Source of the DNA: Nocardia araoensis NBRC 100135
GTDB lineage: Bacteria > Actinomycetota > Actinomycetes > Mycobacteriales > Mycobacteriaceae
Assembly (NCBI RefSeq): GCF_000308435.1
Contig: NZ_BAFR01000350.1
Location: 1 to 59,255 of the forward strand
Length of the DNA: 59,255 nucleotides
Direction: 5' to 3'
The translations under genes and the position numbers were made by a program. The notes beneath the pieces were generated by a model. That model was not told the origin of the DNA. It did no database searches and worked only from the letters and a program-made list of their open reading frames with translations. Shown here in pieces: positions 1 through 8,637 of the stretch (the first letter of the stretch is position 1; every line of letters starts with the position of its first letter).

Positions 1-8
1 TCTCAACC

Positions 9-944
9 ATGGCCGTGCTCACCCGAGAGGCGAGCGGCGTCTTCGCCATCGCGCCCACCCCCTTCGACGAGCAAGGAGCGTTGGACTTCGACTCGCTGCA
101 CCGTTTGATCGATTTCTACGAATCGGTCGGCGTCACCGGGATCACCTTGCTCGGCCAAATGGGCGAGGCGCCGAAACTGGCTCATGACGAGGCGACCCGG
201 ATCGTGCGGCACGTGCTGCGCAGGACCCGACTTCCGGTCGTCGTGGGAGTCTCCGCTCCCGGCTACGCCGCGATGCGCGCACTGACCGGTGAGGTCATGT
301 CGGCGGGAGCGGCAGGCGTCATGGTCGCACCGCCGAACACCTTGCGCACCGACGACCAGATCGTCGGCTACTACGAGGGCGTCGCGGCCGTGCTCGGCGA
401 CTCGGTTCCCCTCGTCGTTCAGGACTACCCCTTGTCGTTCTCGGTTGTCATGAGCGCCGGGGTCATCGCGCGTATCGCCCGCGCCGTGCCCAGCTGCGTC
501 ATGCTCAAGCACGAAGACTGGCCGGGACTGGAGAAGATCAGCGCACTGCGGCAGTTGGAAGCCGAGGGCGAAATGCCGAGGCTGTCGATCCTGTGCGGCA
601 ACGGTGGGCTCTTCCTGGATTTCGAGACCGCGCGGGGCGCTGACGGCGCCATGACCGGATACTGCTTCCCCGAGATGCTGGTCGATGTGGTAGGTCATAC
701 CGCAGCGGGTCGTTCCGAGGAAAGCGATGACATCTTCGATGCGCATCTGCCGTTGCTGCGATACGAACAGCAGCCGGGTGTGGGCCTGGCCGTGCGCAAG
801 TACGTCATGCACCGGCGCGGCCTGCTCGCCTCCGACACTCAGCGCACGCCTCGCAGTGTGCTCTCGAGCCGGGCGCGGTCGGAAGTCGACCATCTGCTCG
901 CCCGGCTCGCTCGCCGGGACAGTCGGGCGAATCGGGTCGCATGA
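9..944 (+). CDS. DapA-family (dihydrodipicolinate synthase-like) aldolase
   Basis: A 311-residue TIM-barrel protein of the DHDPS/N-acetylneuraminate lyase family, which forms a Schiff base with a pyruvate-like substrate in the cytoplasm. Visible marks are an N-terminal 'APTPFDEQG' strand, 'LLGQMGE' in place of the usual GTTGE loop, a candidate catalytic Tyr in 'VQDYPLS' (about residue 140) and the candidate Schiff-base Lys in 'VMLKHED' (about residue 162). Length is normal for the family. The ATG lies 8 bases from the window edge, so an upstream start cannot be excluded. A LysR gene follows 50 bp later on the same strand and may regulate it. The substrate is unknown: such genes outside lysine operons usually serve sugar-acid or aromatic-acid catabolism. 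Confidence 0.85.
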   Translation: MAVLTREASGVFAIAPTPFDEQGALDFDSLHRLIDFYESVGVTGITLLGQMGEAPKLAHDEATRIVRHVLRRTRLPVVVGVSAPGYAAMRALTGEVMSAGAAGVMVAPPNTLRTDDQIVGYYEGVAAVLGDSVPLVVQDYPLSFSVVMSAGVIARIARAVPSCVMLKHEDWPGLEKISALRQLEAEGEMPRLSILCGNGGLFLDFETARGADGAMTGYCFPEMLVDVVGHTAAGRSEESDDIFDAHLPLLRYEQQPGVGLAVRKYVMHRRGLLASDTQRTPRSVLSSRARSEVDHLLARLARRDSRANRVA

Positions 945-994
945 CGCGGTCGTTCTGCGTCTGCGGCCAACGGCGGCGGCGGTAACCTCCTCCG

Positions 995-1900
995 ATGCGA
1001 CTGCGCCAGCTGGAGTACTTTCTTGCCGTCTGGGAAAGCGGATCGTTCAGCGCCGCCGCGGCACGGCTGTATGTCTCACAGCCGTCGCTGTCGCAGCAGA
1101 TGCGTCTATTGGAGAAAGAACTCGGCGCGCAACTGCTCGAACGCGGCCGCCACGGCCTCGCCCTCACGCCCGCAGGACGGGCCTTCCTGCCCCACGCCGA
1201 GTGTGTGTTGCGGGCTGTCGGCGAAGCCGCGGATGCCGTGCACCAAGTGGTCGAGGGGCGAAGCGGCGACGTGCATGTGCTGACCGTCCGGTCGATCGCC
1301 TCCGGCATCCTGCCTCCGAGCGCCGTCCGGTGGCACTCCCTGTTCCCGACGGCCGTCCTTCGAGTGCACGACTTCTCGCACCGCCGCGCGCTCGAGGAGG
1401 CGGTTCGCGGCGGACAAGGCGACATCGCGGTCGGACCGCGGCCCGAACTGTGGGAGGGGCCCGTCGTGTCACTCGGTTATGAGGAGATGGTGCTGGTCGG
1501 CCCGGCAGGGCGGCACACGGGTTCCTCGGTGGAACTCGACGAACTGGCCGCAGCCGACTGGATCCTCTACGAGCCCGAGCAAGGCATGAGCGAAATAGTG
1601 GACCGGACGGCCACCGCCCTCGGATTCACCCCACGCGCCGTCGCGCGCACCGGACAGGTGGCCGCCGCTCTGCTGTTCGCCATGGAGGGGTTGGGAGTCG
1701 CGCTGGTGCCCAACAACGCCGTACCCGGCGGCTGGATACAGCACGCCAGAAGGATCGGGCCGGGGGTTTACCGTGAGATCGTCGCCTACAGCCGCAGCAC
1801 GCCGACGCAACTGGCGCAGCGGTACCGAGACTTGCTCACCTCCCTCGAGTTGCCCCTCACCTCTGCGACGGAGCTTCCGGCAGGGGCGTTGCGGTGCTAG
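995..1900 (+). CDS. LysR-family transcriptional regulator
   Basis: A 301-residue LysR-type regulator. The N-terminal winged helix-turn-helix is clear ('MRLRQLEYFLAVWESGSFS', then 'AARLYVSQPSLSQQMRLLEKELG', residues 1-60), followed by a periplasmic-binding-like effector domain to the C-terminus. No Shine-Dalgarno is evident before the ATG. It lies directly behind the DapA-family gene on the same strand, an arrangement often seen for local control of a small catabolic unit. The effector cannot be read from the sequence. Confidence 0.88.
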   Translation: MRLRQLEYFLAVWESGSFSAAAARLYVSQPSLSQQMRLLEKELGAQLLERGRHGLALTPAGRAFLPHAECVLRAVGEAADAVHQVVEGRSGDVHVLTVRSIASGILPPSAVRWHSLFPTAVLRVHDFSHRRALEEAVRGGQGDIAVGPRPELWEGPVVSLGYEEMVLVGPAGRHTGSSVELDELAAADWILYEPEQGMSEIVDRTATALGFTPRAVARTGQVAAALLFAMEGLGVALVPNNAVPGGWIQHARRIGPGVYREIVAYSRSTPTQLAQRYRDLLTSLELPLTSATELPAGALRC

Positions 1901-1919
1901 GCGTCCCTCGACACGATCA

Positions 1920-2189
1920 ACCGAGGCCATCGAGGCCTGGATTTCGCTGCTGGGGCTCGATCCGCAGAACCGGGCCCTTCGCATGATGATCCGAGCGGTG
2001 GCCGGCGCCATCGACGAGGCCGCCGTCTATTGGCTGCAGAACGGCGAACCGTTCGACGTCGACGCTGTGGTCGAGTGCCTGATGCAGCTGACCGTGGCGG
2101 CGCTGCGTTCGGCCGCCGCGCTGGACAGCACTGTCGATGTGGACGCGGCGCTTCGGCCGATGCCTCGACGCTCGCTCCGGTTCTTCTGA
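1920..2189 (+). pseudogene. C-terminal scrap of a TetR-family regulator
   Basis: About 90 codons that match the C-terminal ligand domain of the intact TetR gene at 38352-39017. Shared blocks include 'LLGLDPQ', 'ALRMMIR' (versus 'ALRMMMR') and 'YWLQNGEPFD'. No DNA-binding domain precedes it: the match begins about 20 bases after the LysR stop. The natural stop seems to be kept. It is best read as the surviving 3' end of a deleted paralogue of the 38-kb regulator. Confidence 0.75.
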
Positions 2190-2300
2190 AGTGCAGCAAG
2201 GATTTTCGCCTATTCGTCGTCGAGCGGGTGGGTTCCGCCATATTGCGGGGGGCGTGCTCCACATTGCCCTCGCTCCGCCGCGACCGGGCGGCTCCGAAAA

Positions 2301-2369
2301 ATAACGGCAACTATGTTGTTGAAACATATTGACGACTGGCGTGATATCGGCCACACTGTAGCCATTATG
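2301..2369. promoter_or_regulatory. Double 25-bp palindrome (copy a)
   Basis: Two related imperfect palindromes at 2301-2325 and 2344-2368, 43 bp centre to centre. The second reads ATATCGGCCACACTGTAGCC plus ATTAT and runs into an ATG at 2367. The same pair with the same spacing stands at 11398-11465 and 16066-16133. It probably binds a TetR-type dimer. Here it precedes only a decayed gene fragment. Confidence 0.65.
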
Positions 2370-2462
2370 CCTGGACGAGCAGCTGTCGATAACCGGATCG
2401 ACCCCGATCCGATCTTCGGGACCGAGTGGCAACGGAAGAGCTCACGCGGGAGCCGCAGGTAG
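2367..2462 (+). pseudogene. N-terminal scrap of an alpha/beta hydrolase gene
   Basis: A 31-codon reading frame starting in the palindrome. Its first residues (MPGRAAVDNRIDPDPIF) align with the start of the intact hydrolase at 11464 (MSRRVAVDDYIDPDSRF), after which similarity is lost and a stop follows. With the palindrome before it, this is a broken copy of the promoter and first exon-sized piece of that gene. Bases 2463-2567 show no convincing gene. Confidence 0.6.
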
Positions 2463-2567
2463 TTGATGCGGCGAACGCGGGGGGCGCGAAGCGTGCTGTC
2501 CACGCGTCGAAAGCGTCCACTGAATTGATGTTCATCCCTTCCGCTCCGAGCGGAGGGGCCAACTGAG

Positions 2568-2598
2568 CGACTACATGATCATTATGAGCGTGTAGTCG
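2568..2598. promoter_or_regulatory. Inverted repeat in front of the mce operon
   Basis: Arms CGACTACA (2568-2575) and TGTAGTCG (2591-2598) form a perfect 8-bp inverted repeat with a 15-base spacer, ending 2 bases before the yrbEA start codon. It could be an operator or a hairpin in the 5' end of the mRNA. There is no clear ribosome-binding site between it and the ATG. Confidence 0.45.
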
Positions 2599-2600
2599 AA

Positions 2601-3542
2601 ATGCGTAGTGATCGTGGACCGATCATGCGCGGACGCCGAAAAGCTGATCGGCGTATATCGGTCCCAAGCGAAAGTTCGATCGTTTTGACTCTGACACCCG
2701 ACGTATTACCGCCGCAGCGGCGCGACACCTCCGCACTGCGGATCGTGCGAGCGAATTTCTCCGATACCGTCGTATCGGGCGTGCGCACCGGCGGACGGAC
2801 CGTGGATATCGCGTTGGAGACCGTCGGCGGGGCGCTGTCGGATCTGGTTCGTCGCCGCTTCCAGTGGCGCGAGATGCTGCAACAGGCGTGGTACCTGATC
2901 ACGGTCACAGCTCTCCCCGCGATACTCATGGCGGTGCCCTTCGGGGTGATCGTCTCGTTGCAGATCGGCAATATGATCCGGGAACTGGGCGGCGACTCCC
3001 TGCTGGGGGCGGCGAGCGGGCTCGGGGTCATCAAGCAGGGCGCTCCCATCGCCACCGGGCTACTGCTCGGCGGCGCCGGTGCGGCGGCGATCGCCGCGGA
3101 CCTCGGCGCACGCACGATCCGTGAAGAAGTGGACGCGCTGCGGGTGATGGGCGTCAGTCCGATCCATCGGCTGGTCATTCCCCGCGCCGTCGCCATGGTG
3201 CTGGTCGCACCGCTGCTGAATGTGCTGATCATCTTTGCCGGCGTGGTCGCGGGATACATGGTCGCGATCGGCGCACAGGGAGTGACCTCGGGAAGTTACT
3301 GGGCTACTTTCGGTTCCTTCACGACGGTCACCGATGTGGGCATTTCGCTGCTGAAGGCCATGGTGTTCGGATTGATTGTCGCGATCATCAGCTGTCAGCG
3401 CGGGCTCGAGGCCAAGGGCGGCCCGCGCGGAGTGGCAGACGGAGTGAATGCCTCGGTCGTGCTCTCGGTGGTGTGCATCATGATCGTCAATCTCACTGCC
3501 ACCCAATTGGTTCAGATGTTCGCTCCGACGAGGTTGGCCTGA
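2601..3542 (+). CDS. yrbEA: YrbE-family (MlaE-like) ABC permease A
   Basis: A 313-residue inner-membrane permease of the MlaE/YrbE family. It pairs with the next gene to form the transmembrane part of an Mce lipid importer. Family signatures are 'FQWREMLQQAWYLI', 'GAGAAAIAADLGARTIREEVDALRVMG' split over the EQ-loop-like region (about residues 155-180) and 'GGPRGVADGVNASVV' near the end. Several hydrophobic helices span about residues 100-310. The N-terminal ~80 residues are longer than in M. tuberculosis YrbE proteins, so a downstream start is possible. The stop abuts the next start codon. Confidence 0.9.
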   Translation: MRSDRGPIMRGRRKADRRISVPSESSIVLTLTPDVLPPQRRDTSALRIVRANFSDTVVSGVRTGGRTVDIALETVGGALSDLVRRRFQWREMLQQAWYLITVTALPAILMAVPFGVIVSLQIGNMIRELGGDSLLGAASGLGVIKQGAPIATGLLLGGAGAAAIAADLGARTIREEVDALRVMGVSPIHRLVIPRAVAMVLVAPLLNVLIIFAGVVAGYMVAIGAQGVTSGSYWATFGSFTTVTDVGISLLKAMVFGLIVAIISCQRGLEAKGGPRGVADGVNASVVLSVVCIMIVNLTATQLVQMFAPTRLA

Positions 3543-4406
3543 ATGACCGCGACCAGGTATGCCCCGAAGGGACTGCGCTGGGCCTATCGATTGGTCCGCG
3601 ACCAGAACGTGCTGCTGCCGGTGGACTCCCTCGGATTCGCCCTGTCGTTCAGCTGGCAGGTGCTCTCGGCCATCCCCATGACGCTGAAGCATTATCGGAT
3701 GCAAACCCTGCGCGCCATCGGTGACACAACCTGGGGGAGGGGTTCGCTGATCGTCGGCGGCGGTACCGTGCCGATGCTCGTCCTGCTGGGTATGGTGCTC
3801 GGCGCCAGTGTGGGCATCGAGTCCTACGGCACCTTGAATATGATCGGGCTCGGCCCACTGACCGGTGTGGTCTCGTCGTTCGCGAATACCCGGGAGCTGG
3901 CGCCGATCATCGCCGCCGTCGGATTCGCGGCGCAGGCCGGGTGCCGGATGACCGCCGAGATCGGATCGATGCGCATCTCCGAAGAGATCGATGCGATGGA
4001 ATGCCTGGGGTTGCGGTCGATTCCGTTCGTGGTCACCACCCGGGTTATCGCCGGTGTCGTGGCGATCGTACCTACCTTCCTGGTGACGCTGATCCTCAGT
4101 TATCTGGCCTGTGCCGCGATCGTTGTCGGCGTCCATGGTCAGGCATCGGGGGTGTACCAGCACTATTTCGACCAATTCGTCAGCGGTCCGGATATCGCCG
4201 CGGCGGTGCTGAAAGTGCTGGTGTTCGGCGTCGCGGTGATCCTGATCCACTGCTATCAAGGATTTTTCGCCGTCGGTGGGCCGGAAGGTGTGGGAATCGC
4301 CTCCGGCCGGGCGGTGCGTGCCAGTTTCGTCGCGATCATCACTTTGGACATGCTGCTGAGCCTGGTCATCTGGGGATTCAGCTCGCCGGTCACGTTCACG
4401 GGGTAA
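3543..4406 (+). CDS. yrbEB: YrbE-family (MlaE-like) ABC permease B
   Basis: A 287-residue partner permease, starting at the base after the upstream stop. It has the family pattern 'GLGPLTGVVSSFANTRELAPIIAAVGFAAQAGCR' region (here in parts), 'AEIGSMRISEEIDAMECLG' coupling-loop segment around residue 140, and a 'GGPEGVGIASGRAVRASFV' C-terminal motif. It should form the heterodimeric permease with YrbEA. The ATPase (Mkl/MceG) is normally encoded elsewhere and is not seen in this window. Confidence 0.92.
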   Translation: MTATRYAPKGLRWAYRLVRDQNVLLPVDSLGFALSFSWQVLSAIPMTLKHYRMQTLRAIGDTTWGRGSLIVGGGTVPMLVLLGMVLGASVGIESYGTLNMIGLGPLTGVVSSFANTRELAPIIAAVGFAAQAGCRMTAEIGSMRISEEIDAMECLGLRSIPFVVTTRVIAGVVAIVPTFLVTLILSYLACAAIVVGVHGQASGVYQHYFDQFVSGPDIAAAVLKVLVFGVAVILIHCYQGFFAVGGPEGVGIASGRAVRASFVAIITLDMLLSLVIWGFSSPVTFTG

Positions 4407-4410
4407 TGGA

Positions 4411-5502
4411 ATGCCAACGTATGGATTGCCAGGAGCGGCTACCACCGCGAAGTCCGCGCGCCGGACAGGTGCGATCGCCCTCGCCGTCGCCGCGGTCGTC
4501 GCCGCGGTGTGGGGTGAGTATCACGCGGTGCGCGTAGACGATCGAATGGCGGTCACGCTGCGCACCGAGCATATCGGCGACGGCGTGGTCGCCGGAACTC
4601 GGGTGCGGCTGGACGGGGTCGGCGTCGGTGAGGTCACCGGTATAAGCAGTGTCGGAGCCGGGCAGCAGCAGATCACCGTGCGCCTGCACGGCTCTCAGCT
4701 CACCGGACTCACCGACACTCTCGGTGTCGACTACGCGCCGTCGAACCTCTTCGGCATCAGCGAGATCGAATTGCGTCGGGGCGAGGGTGGCGCCCCGTTG
4801 CGGGAGGGAGCTACCGTCGACCTCACCGGTGCGGCGGCGTCGCGAGTCTCCGATGTCACGATGGGCACACTGATCCGGTCACTGGGGCAGACCACCAACC
4901 AGGTACTGACGCCGGAACTGACCGGCGTGCTGACCGAACTCGCCACCGATGCCAAGGCATTCACGCCGATCCTGGAGGCCATCGTGATGCTGGGGCGAGC
5001 GGTGGCCGATACCCAGCGATACGATCCGTCCTTTCTGATCGGCCAGTATGCTTCGACGCTGTACGGGACGGCCGAATTCGCGGGCGCCACTGTCGACCTG
5101 CTCGACCACATCAACAACATCGAAGTTCTGCGCACCGACCAGCCGCTCTTCGATGCCGGTGTCACCCTGCTCACCGACGACCTGTTCCCCGCGCTCACGA
5201 ACTTGGGCAACGTCGGGCAGCGGCACTACACCGGCTACAGCGACATGCTGACGCCATTGCTGAGCATCACCGCCCAGATGGTGCCCACCCCGCACAAGTC
5301 GAGTGCGGAGCTGCGAACCATCTTGGAACGCATCGACAATTCGTTCGTCGACACCCCTGAGGGACCTGTTCTGCAGCTCGAGCTCACCCTGCGCGGATTT
5401 CCCGTCCTAGCCTCCCCGCTGCTCGGCTTCCCTGGGGCCGGTGCCGCACTCGCGCCACCCGCACCAACCGAGCCGGCAGCGATTCCGGGAGGTACCCGAT
5501 GA
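4411..5502 (+). CDS. mceA: MCE-family protein A
   Basis: First of six MCE proteins, 363 residues. A single N-terminal membrane helix (about residues 18-36) is followed by the MlaD/MCE domain ('GTRVRLDGVGVGEVTGI' type motif near residue 60-80) and an Mce C-terminal helical region ('VLTELATDAKAFTPILE'). In mycobacteria the six proteins form a periplasmic tunnel for lipids or steroids. The tail is Pro/Ala-rich. It starts 5 bases after yrbEB and overlaps mceB by 4 bases, supporting one polycistronic operon. Confidence 0.9.
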   Translation: MPTYGLPGAATTAKSARRTGAIALAVAAVVAAVWGEYHAVRVDDRMAVTLRTEHIGDGVVAGTRVRLDGVGVGEVTGISSVGAGQQQITVRLHGSQLTGLTDTLGVDYAPSNLFGISEIELRRGEGGAPLREGATVDLTGAAASRVSDVTMGTLIRSLGQTTNQVLTPELTGVLTELATDAKAFTPILEAIVMLGRAVADTQRYDPSFLIGQYASTLYGTAEFAGATVDLLDHINNIEVLRTDQPLFDAGVTLLTDDLFPALTNLGNVGQRHYTGYSDMLTPLLSITAQMVPTPHKSSAELRTILERIDNSFVDTPEGPVLQLELTLRGFPVLASPLLGFPGAGAALAPPAPTEPAAIPGGTR

Positions 5503-6506
5503 AATCGACCGCCCACATAATCCTGCGTCTGGTGACATTCGCGGTGGGGATGGCGGCCCTCTTGGCCCTCGTCGTGACGGCAATCCAGCGCCCGGTAGCC
5601 GGGAGTACCGACACGTTCCGGGTGATCTTCACCGATGCCAACGGCTTGAAACTCGGTGACGACGTCCGCATGTACGGCGTGCAGGTGGGCAAGGTTGAGG
5701 CGATCACCTTGGATCAGGGGCGGGCCTCGGTACGAGTGACCGTTCAACGCGACCACGCGGTGTACGAGGCGAGCACATTCGCGATCCGGTATCAAACGCT
5801 GACCGGCCAGCGGTATGTCGACGTGCGCCAGCCGACCACGCCGGGCCCGAAACTGGCGACCGGCGTGACCGTTCCGCCCGAGCGCACGATCCCCTCTTTC
5901 GACATCACTACGTTGTTCAACGGACTGCAACCGGTGCTCCGGGAGTTCTCGCCCAGCGCGCTCAATCAGTTCGCCGAGAGCGTCCTCGCCGTGATCGAGG
6001 GCAACGGCACCGGGTTGGGGCCCGCTCTGGACGCGGTGGAGCAGCTCAGCCGTTACGCCGTCGACAGGCAGACCCTGATCTCCACGCTCGTCCGCAACCT
6101 GCACGTCATCGACGACCGCATCGGCGGCAAGTCGCCCTACCTGGAAGACCTGATTCAGGGCCTGACCGACCTGTTCTCCGTGCTGGAGGACAAGCTGAAC
6201 GGTCTGGTCGACTACGCACTCGCCGCACCACCGGTGCTCGGCCCCATCGACGATTTGCTCGCGACGCTCGGGTTCACCCCCGATACCAACCCGGATCTCG
6301 ACGATGCCCTGCGCGCGGCGTTTCCCGACCCACAGTCGGCGGTGGAGGTGCTGGGCAAACTTCCCGGCCTTCTGCAGTCGCTGGAGGCGCTACTGCCGCA
6401 AACCGGGCCCGAAATGAATACCAGTTGCTCGAAAGGAGACGCCGAGGTGCCACCGCAACTGCGGGTACTCATCGGCGGCCAAAGGATCGCCCTATGCAAC
6501 CGCTGA
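5499..6506 (+). CDS. mceB: MCE-family protein B
   Basis: A 335-residue MCE protein with an N-terminal membrane helix (residues 5-25), the MCE domain ('GLKLGDDVRMYGVQVGKVEAI', in part) and the helical C-terminal domain. The start overlaps the mceA stop as ATGA. Pairs of cysteines near the C-terminus ('NTSCSKGD' and 'ALCNR') resemble the disulphide-forming tails of MceB-type proteins. Confidence 0.9.
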   Translation: MKSTAHIILRLVTFAVGMAALLALVVTAIQRPVAGSTDTFRVIFTDANGLKLGDDVRMYGVQVGKVEAITLDQGRASVRVTVQRDHAVYEASTFAIRYQTLTGQRYVDVRQPTTPGPKLATGVTVPPERTIPSFDITTLFNGLQPVLREFSPSALNQFAESVLAVIEGNGTGLGPALDAVEQLSRYAVDRQTLISTLVRNLHVIDDRIGGKSPYLEDLIQGLTDLFSVLEDKLNGLVDYALAAPPVLGPIDDLLATLGFTPDTNPDLDDALRAAFPDPQSAVEVLGKLPGLLQSLEALLPQTGPEMNTSCSKGDAEVPPQLRVLIGGQRIALCNR

Positions 6507-7534
6507 ACAAATTGCCGCGCGGACGAATTCGATTCCGTGGCGATAGACCCGTTCCCGACGACCGAACGGCGCGCCGACGGGAGCTGCGGCTCGGCTTGAT
6601 CGGCGCGGCCACGGTGGTGTCGGTCCTGGCTGCCTGCGGCATCTTGTACGCGCTACCGCTGGGCAAGGTGGAATACCGAGCCGACCTGAGCGAGGCCGGA
6701 GCCATCCGCCCCGGTGAGGACGTACGCGTGGCGGGGATCAACGTGGGCACCGTCGAATCGCTGGAATTGCACGACGATCGAGTGCACATGGTCTTCACGG
6801 TGGACGCCGATGTGTTCGTCGGTGATCAGTCGACCCTGGACATTCGCATGTTGACCATAGCCGGCGGCCACTTCGTCGCACTGACGCCCGCGGGATCGAA
6901 GCCACTGGGCAAGAAAGTGATCGCCAAAGACCGAGTGCGGCTGCCGTACACGCTCGGTCAGGCGTTCCAAGACGCGATAACCCCGGTGCGAGAGGTCGAT
7001 GGCGAGGTTCTCCGGAACAATCTCGGCCAATTGCAGGCAGCACTGGCCGAGAGCCCGGATGGCCTGCGGCAGCTGGGACGAGCGGTGGATTCCATCGTCG
7101 ACATCCTCGACAAACAGAATATGGATGTATCTCGCGCACTGGCGGTTTCCCAGGAATACCTGAGCAGGATCAGCGGAAACACCGCGTTGTACGGCCGGCT
7201 CAACAGCAAGCTCAACTTGACCACCGACATCCTCGTCGACAAGCGTGCCGAGCTACGGGTGTCGCTGGCTCTGCTGGCGCGGTTGCTGTCGCGCATCGCG
7301 GCAGCCGAACCCGCCTACGACCACACGCTGAAGCCGATGCTGGACGAACTCCAGAAGGCGATCCCGGAGCTCGAGCGGCTCACCGGCCGCCTCGATCAGG
7401 TCGTCGACTCCGTCCAGAGCATCGGACAGCAGCTACAGCAGATCGCCGGACCAGACGGGTACGCCCTCGATCAATCGCAGACGACCGTCTCCGCGCCCGC
7501 GCTGTGCATCCCCGTGCCCGGGAGGTCGTGCTGA
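6494..7534 (+). CDS. mceC: MCE-family protein C
   Basis: A 346-residue MCE protein. I chose the ATG at 6494 (MQPLNKLPRG), which overlaps the mceB stop by 13 bases; an in-frame upstream start would run deep into mceB. A basic N-terminus, one membrane helix (about residues 33-55), the MCE motif 'GEDVRVAGINVGTVESL' and a long helical C-terminal part are visible. The C-terminus has two cysteines ('ALCIPVPGRSC'), as in mceB. Confidence 0.88.
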   Translation: MQPLNKLPRGRIRFRGDRPVPDDRTARRRELRLGLIGAATVVSVLAACGILYALPLGKVEYRADLSEAGAIRPGEDVRVAGINVGTVESLELHDDRVHMVFTVDADVFVGDQSTLDIRMLTIAGGHFVALTPAGSKPLGKKVIAKDRVRLPYTLGQAFQDAITPVREVDGEVLRNNLGQLQAALAESPDGLRQLGRAVDSIVDILDKQNMDVSRALAVSQEYLSRISGNTALYGRLNSKLNLTTDILVDKRAELRVSLALLARLLSRIAAAEPAYDHTLKPMLDELQKAIPELERLTGRLDQVVDSVQSIGQQLQQIAGPDGYALDQSQTTVSAPALCIPVPGRSC

Positions 7535-8637
7535 TGCGACGACTTCTCGCGTCCCGCGGATTCATGTCGGTGACGACCGTCCTGGTCCTGGTCGTGGTCT
7601 GCGCCGCCGCCTACGTCGTGCTGACCGGAGCCGGTAAGTCGATGCGCTCGTACTGCGCGATGATGCCGGACGCGGTGGGGCTCTACCAGGGCAGCCACGT
7701 CACGATGCTCGGGATCCCGGTCGGCTCGGTGACTCGGATCGAGCCGTCCGGTGATGGGGTTCGAGTCGACTTCACTGTCGAAGCCGATCACCCCCTGCGC
7801 GGCGACGTATCAGCTGTGACGCTGTCCGACACGCTCGTCGCCGATCGCAACCTCGCCATTCTGTCCGCGCCGAAACCGGCGGCCGAGTGGGCCACCGGCC
7901 GGTGCATCACCCGGTCTCTCACCCCCAAGAGCATGACCGAGACGTTGAACGCGTTGTCGAAGCTGGCCACCGAGCTGAGCACGCCGGACGACCCCGGCAA
8001 ACGGGACACGGTGAGCGCAGGACTGTCGGCTCTGGACACCGCCGTGGCGGGCACCGGTCCCGCGCTCAACGAGCTGATCTTCAAACTAGGCGATGCGCTG
8101 AAATCGCCCGACGCGGCCATCGGACGCATCGGTGAACTGATCGACGCGATCAGCAAACTCGGCGCGGTACTGAAGAACAACTGGGGCGACCTGGAACACA
8201 TGCTGACGCGACTCGGCGGAATGCTGGATCAGGCCAATAGCGAGGTGATCGCGCCCTTCATCGAAATCGTCGATGGACTGCGAGTGATCCTGCCCTGGTT
8301 CAACGACATCACCACCACATTCGGTCAGCCGCTGCTGAACCTCGTGCGCGCGACCGTCCCGTTGGTTCGCTGGGCCGGCGCCAATGTCGGCACCCTCGAA
8401 CAACTCGTGAACATGATCCCTGCGCTGACCGCCGCCTTCCAGCGGTCCGTCGATCCGAGCACCGGCCAGGCCGCACTCTCCTACGCTCCACCCAAAGTCG
8501 CTCTCGGTCGAGCCGATGCCGAACAGGTGTGCTCGGCGATCAACGCGACACTCCCCGGCCGCTGCCGCGGCGCTGAAAACGGTTTGGCGACGATCGATCT
8601 GGTTCCGCTGGTGCTGGCTCTGGCAGGTGCACGATGA
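7534..8637 (+). CDS. mceD: MCE-family protein D
   Basis: A 368-residue MCE protein. The ATG at 7534 shares a base with the mceC stop (TGATG), so this start is preferred over a GTG at 7504. It has an N-terminal membrane helix, the MCE domain motif 'GSHVTMLGIPVGSVTRI' and a helical C-terminal domain with two cysteines ('EQVCSAINATLPGRCRG'). It is the fourth gene of the mce set. Confidence 0.9.
   Translation: MRRLLASRGFMSVTTVLVLVVVCAAAYVVLTGAGKSMRSYCAMMPDAVGLYQGSHVTMLGIPVGSVTRIEPSGDGVRVDFTVEADHPLRGDVSAVTLSDTLVADRNLAILSAPKPAAEWATGRCITRSLTPKSMTETLNALSKLATELSTPDDPGKRDTVSAGLSALDTAVAGTGPALNELIFKLGDALKSPDAAIGRIGELIDAISKLGAVLKNNWGDLEHMLTRLGGMLDQANSEVIAPFIEIVDGLRVILPWFNDITTTFGQPLLNLVRATVPLVRWAGANVGTLEQLVNMIPALTAAFQRSVDPSTGQAALSYAPPKVALGRADAEQVCSAINATLPGRCRGAENGLATIDLVPLVLALAGAR

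Noticed and set aside
3060..4445. 461-codon open frame on the minus strand across the yrbE genes
   Set aside because: Antisense shadow of two well-supported permease genes; composition is His/Asp/Arg-rich low-quality sequence without domains.
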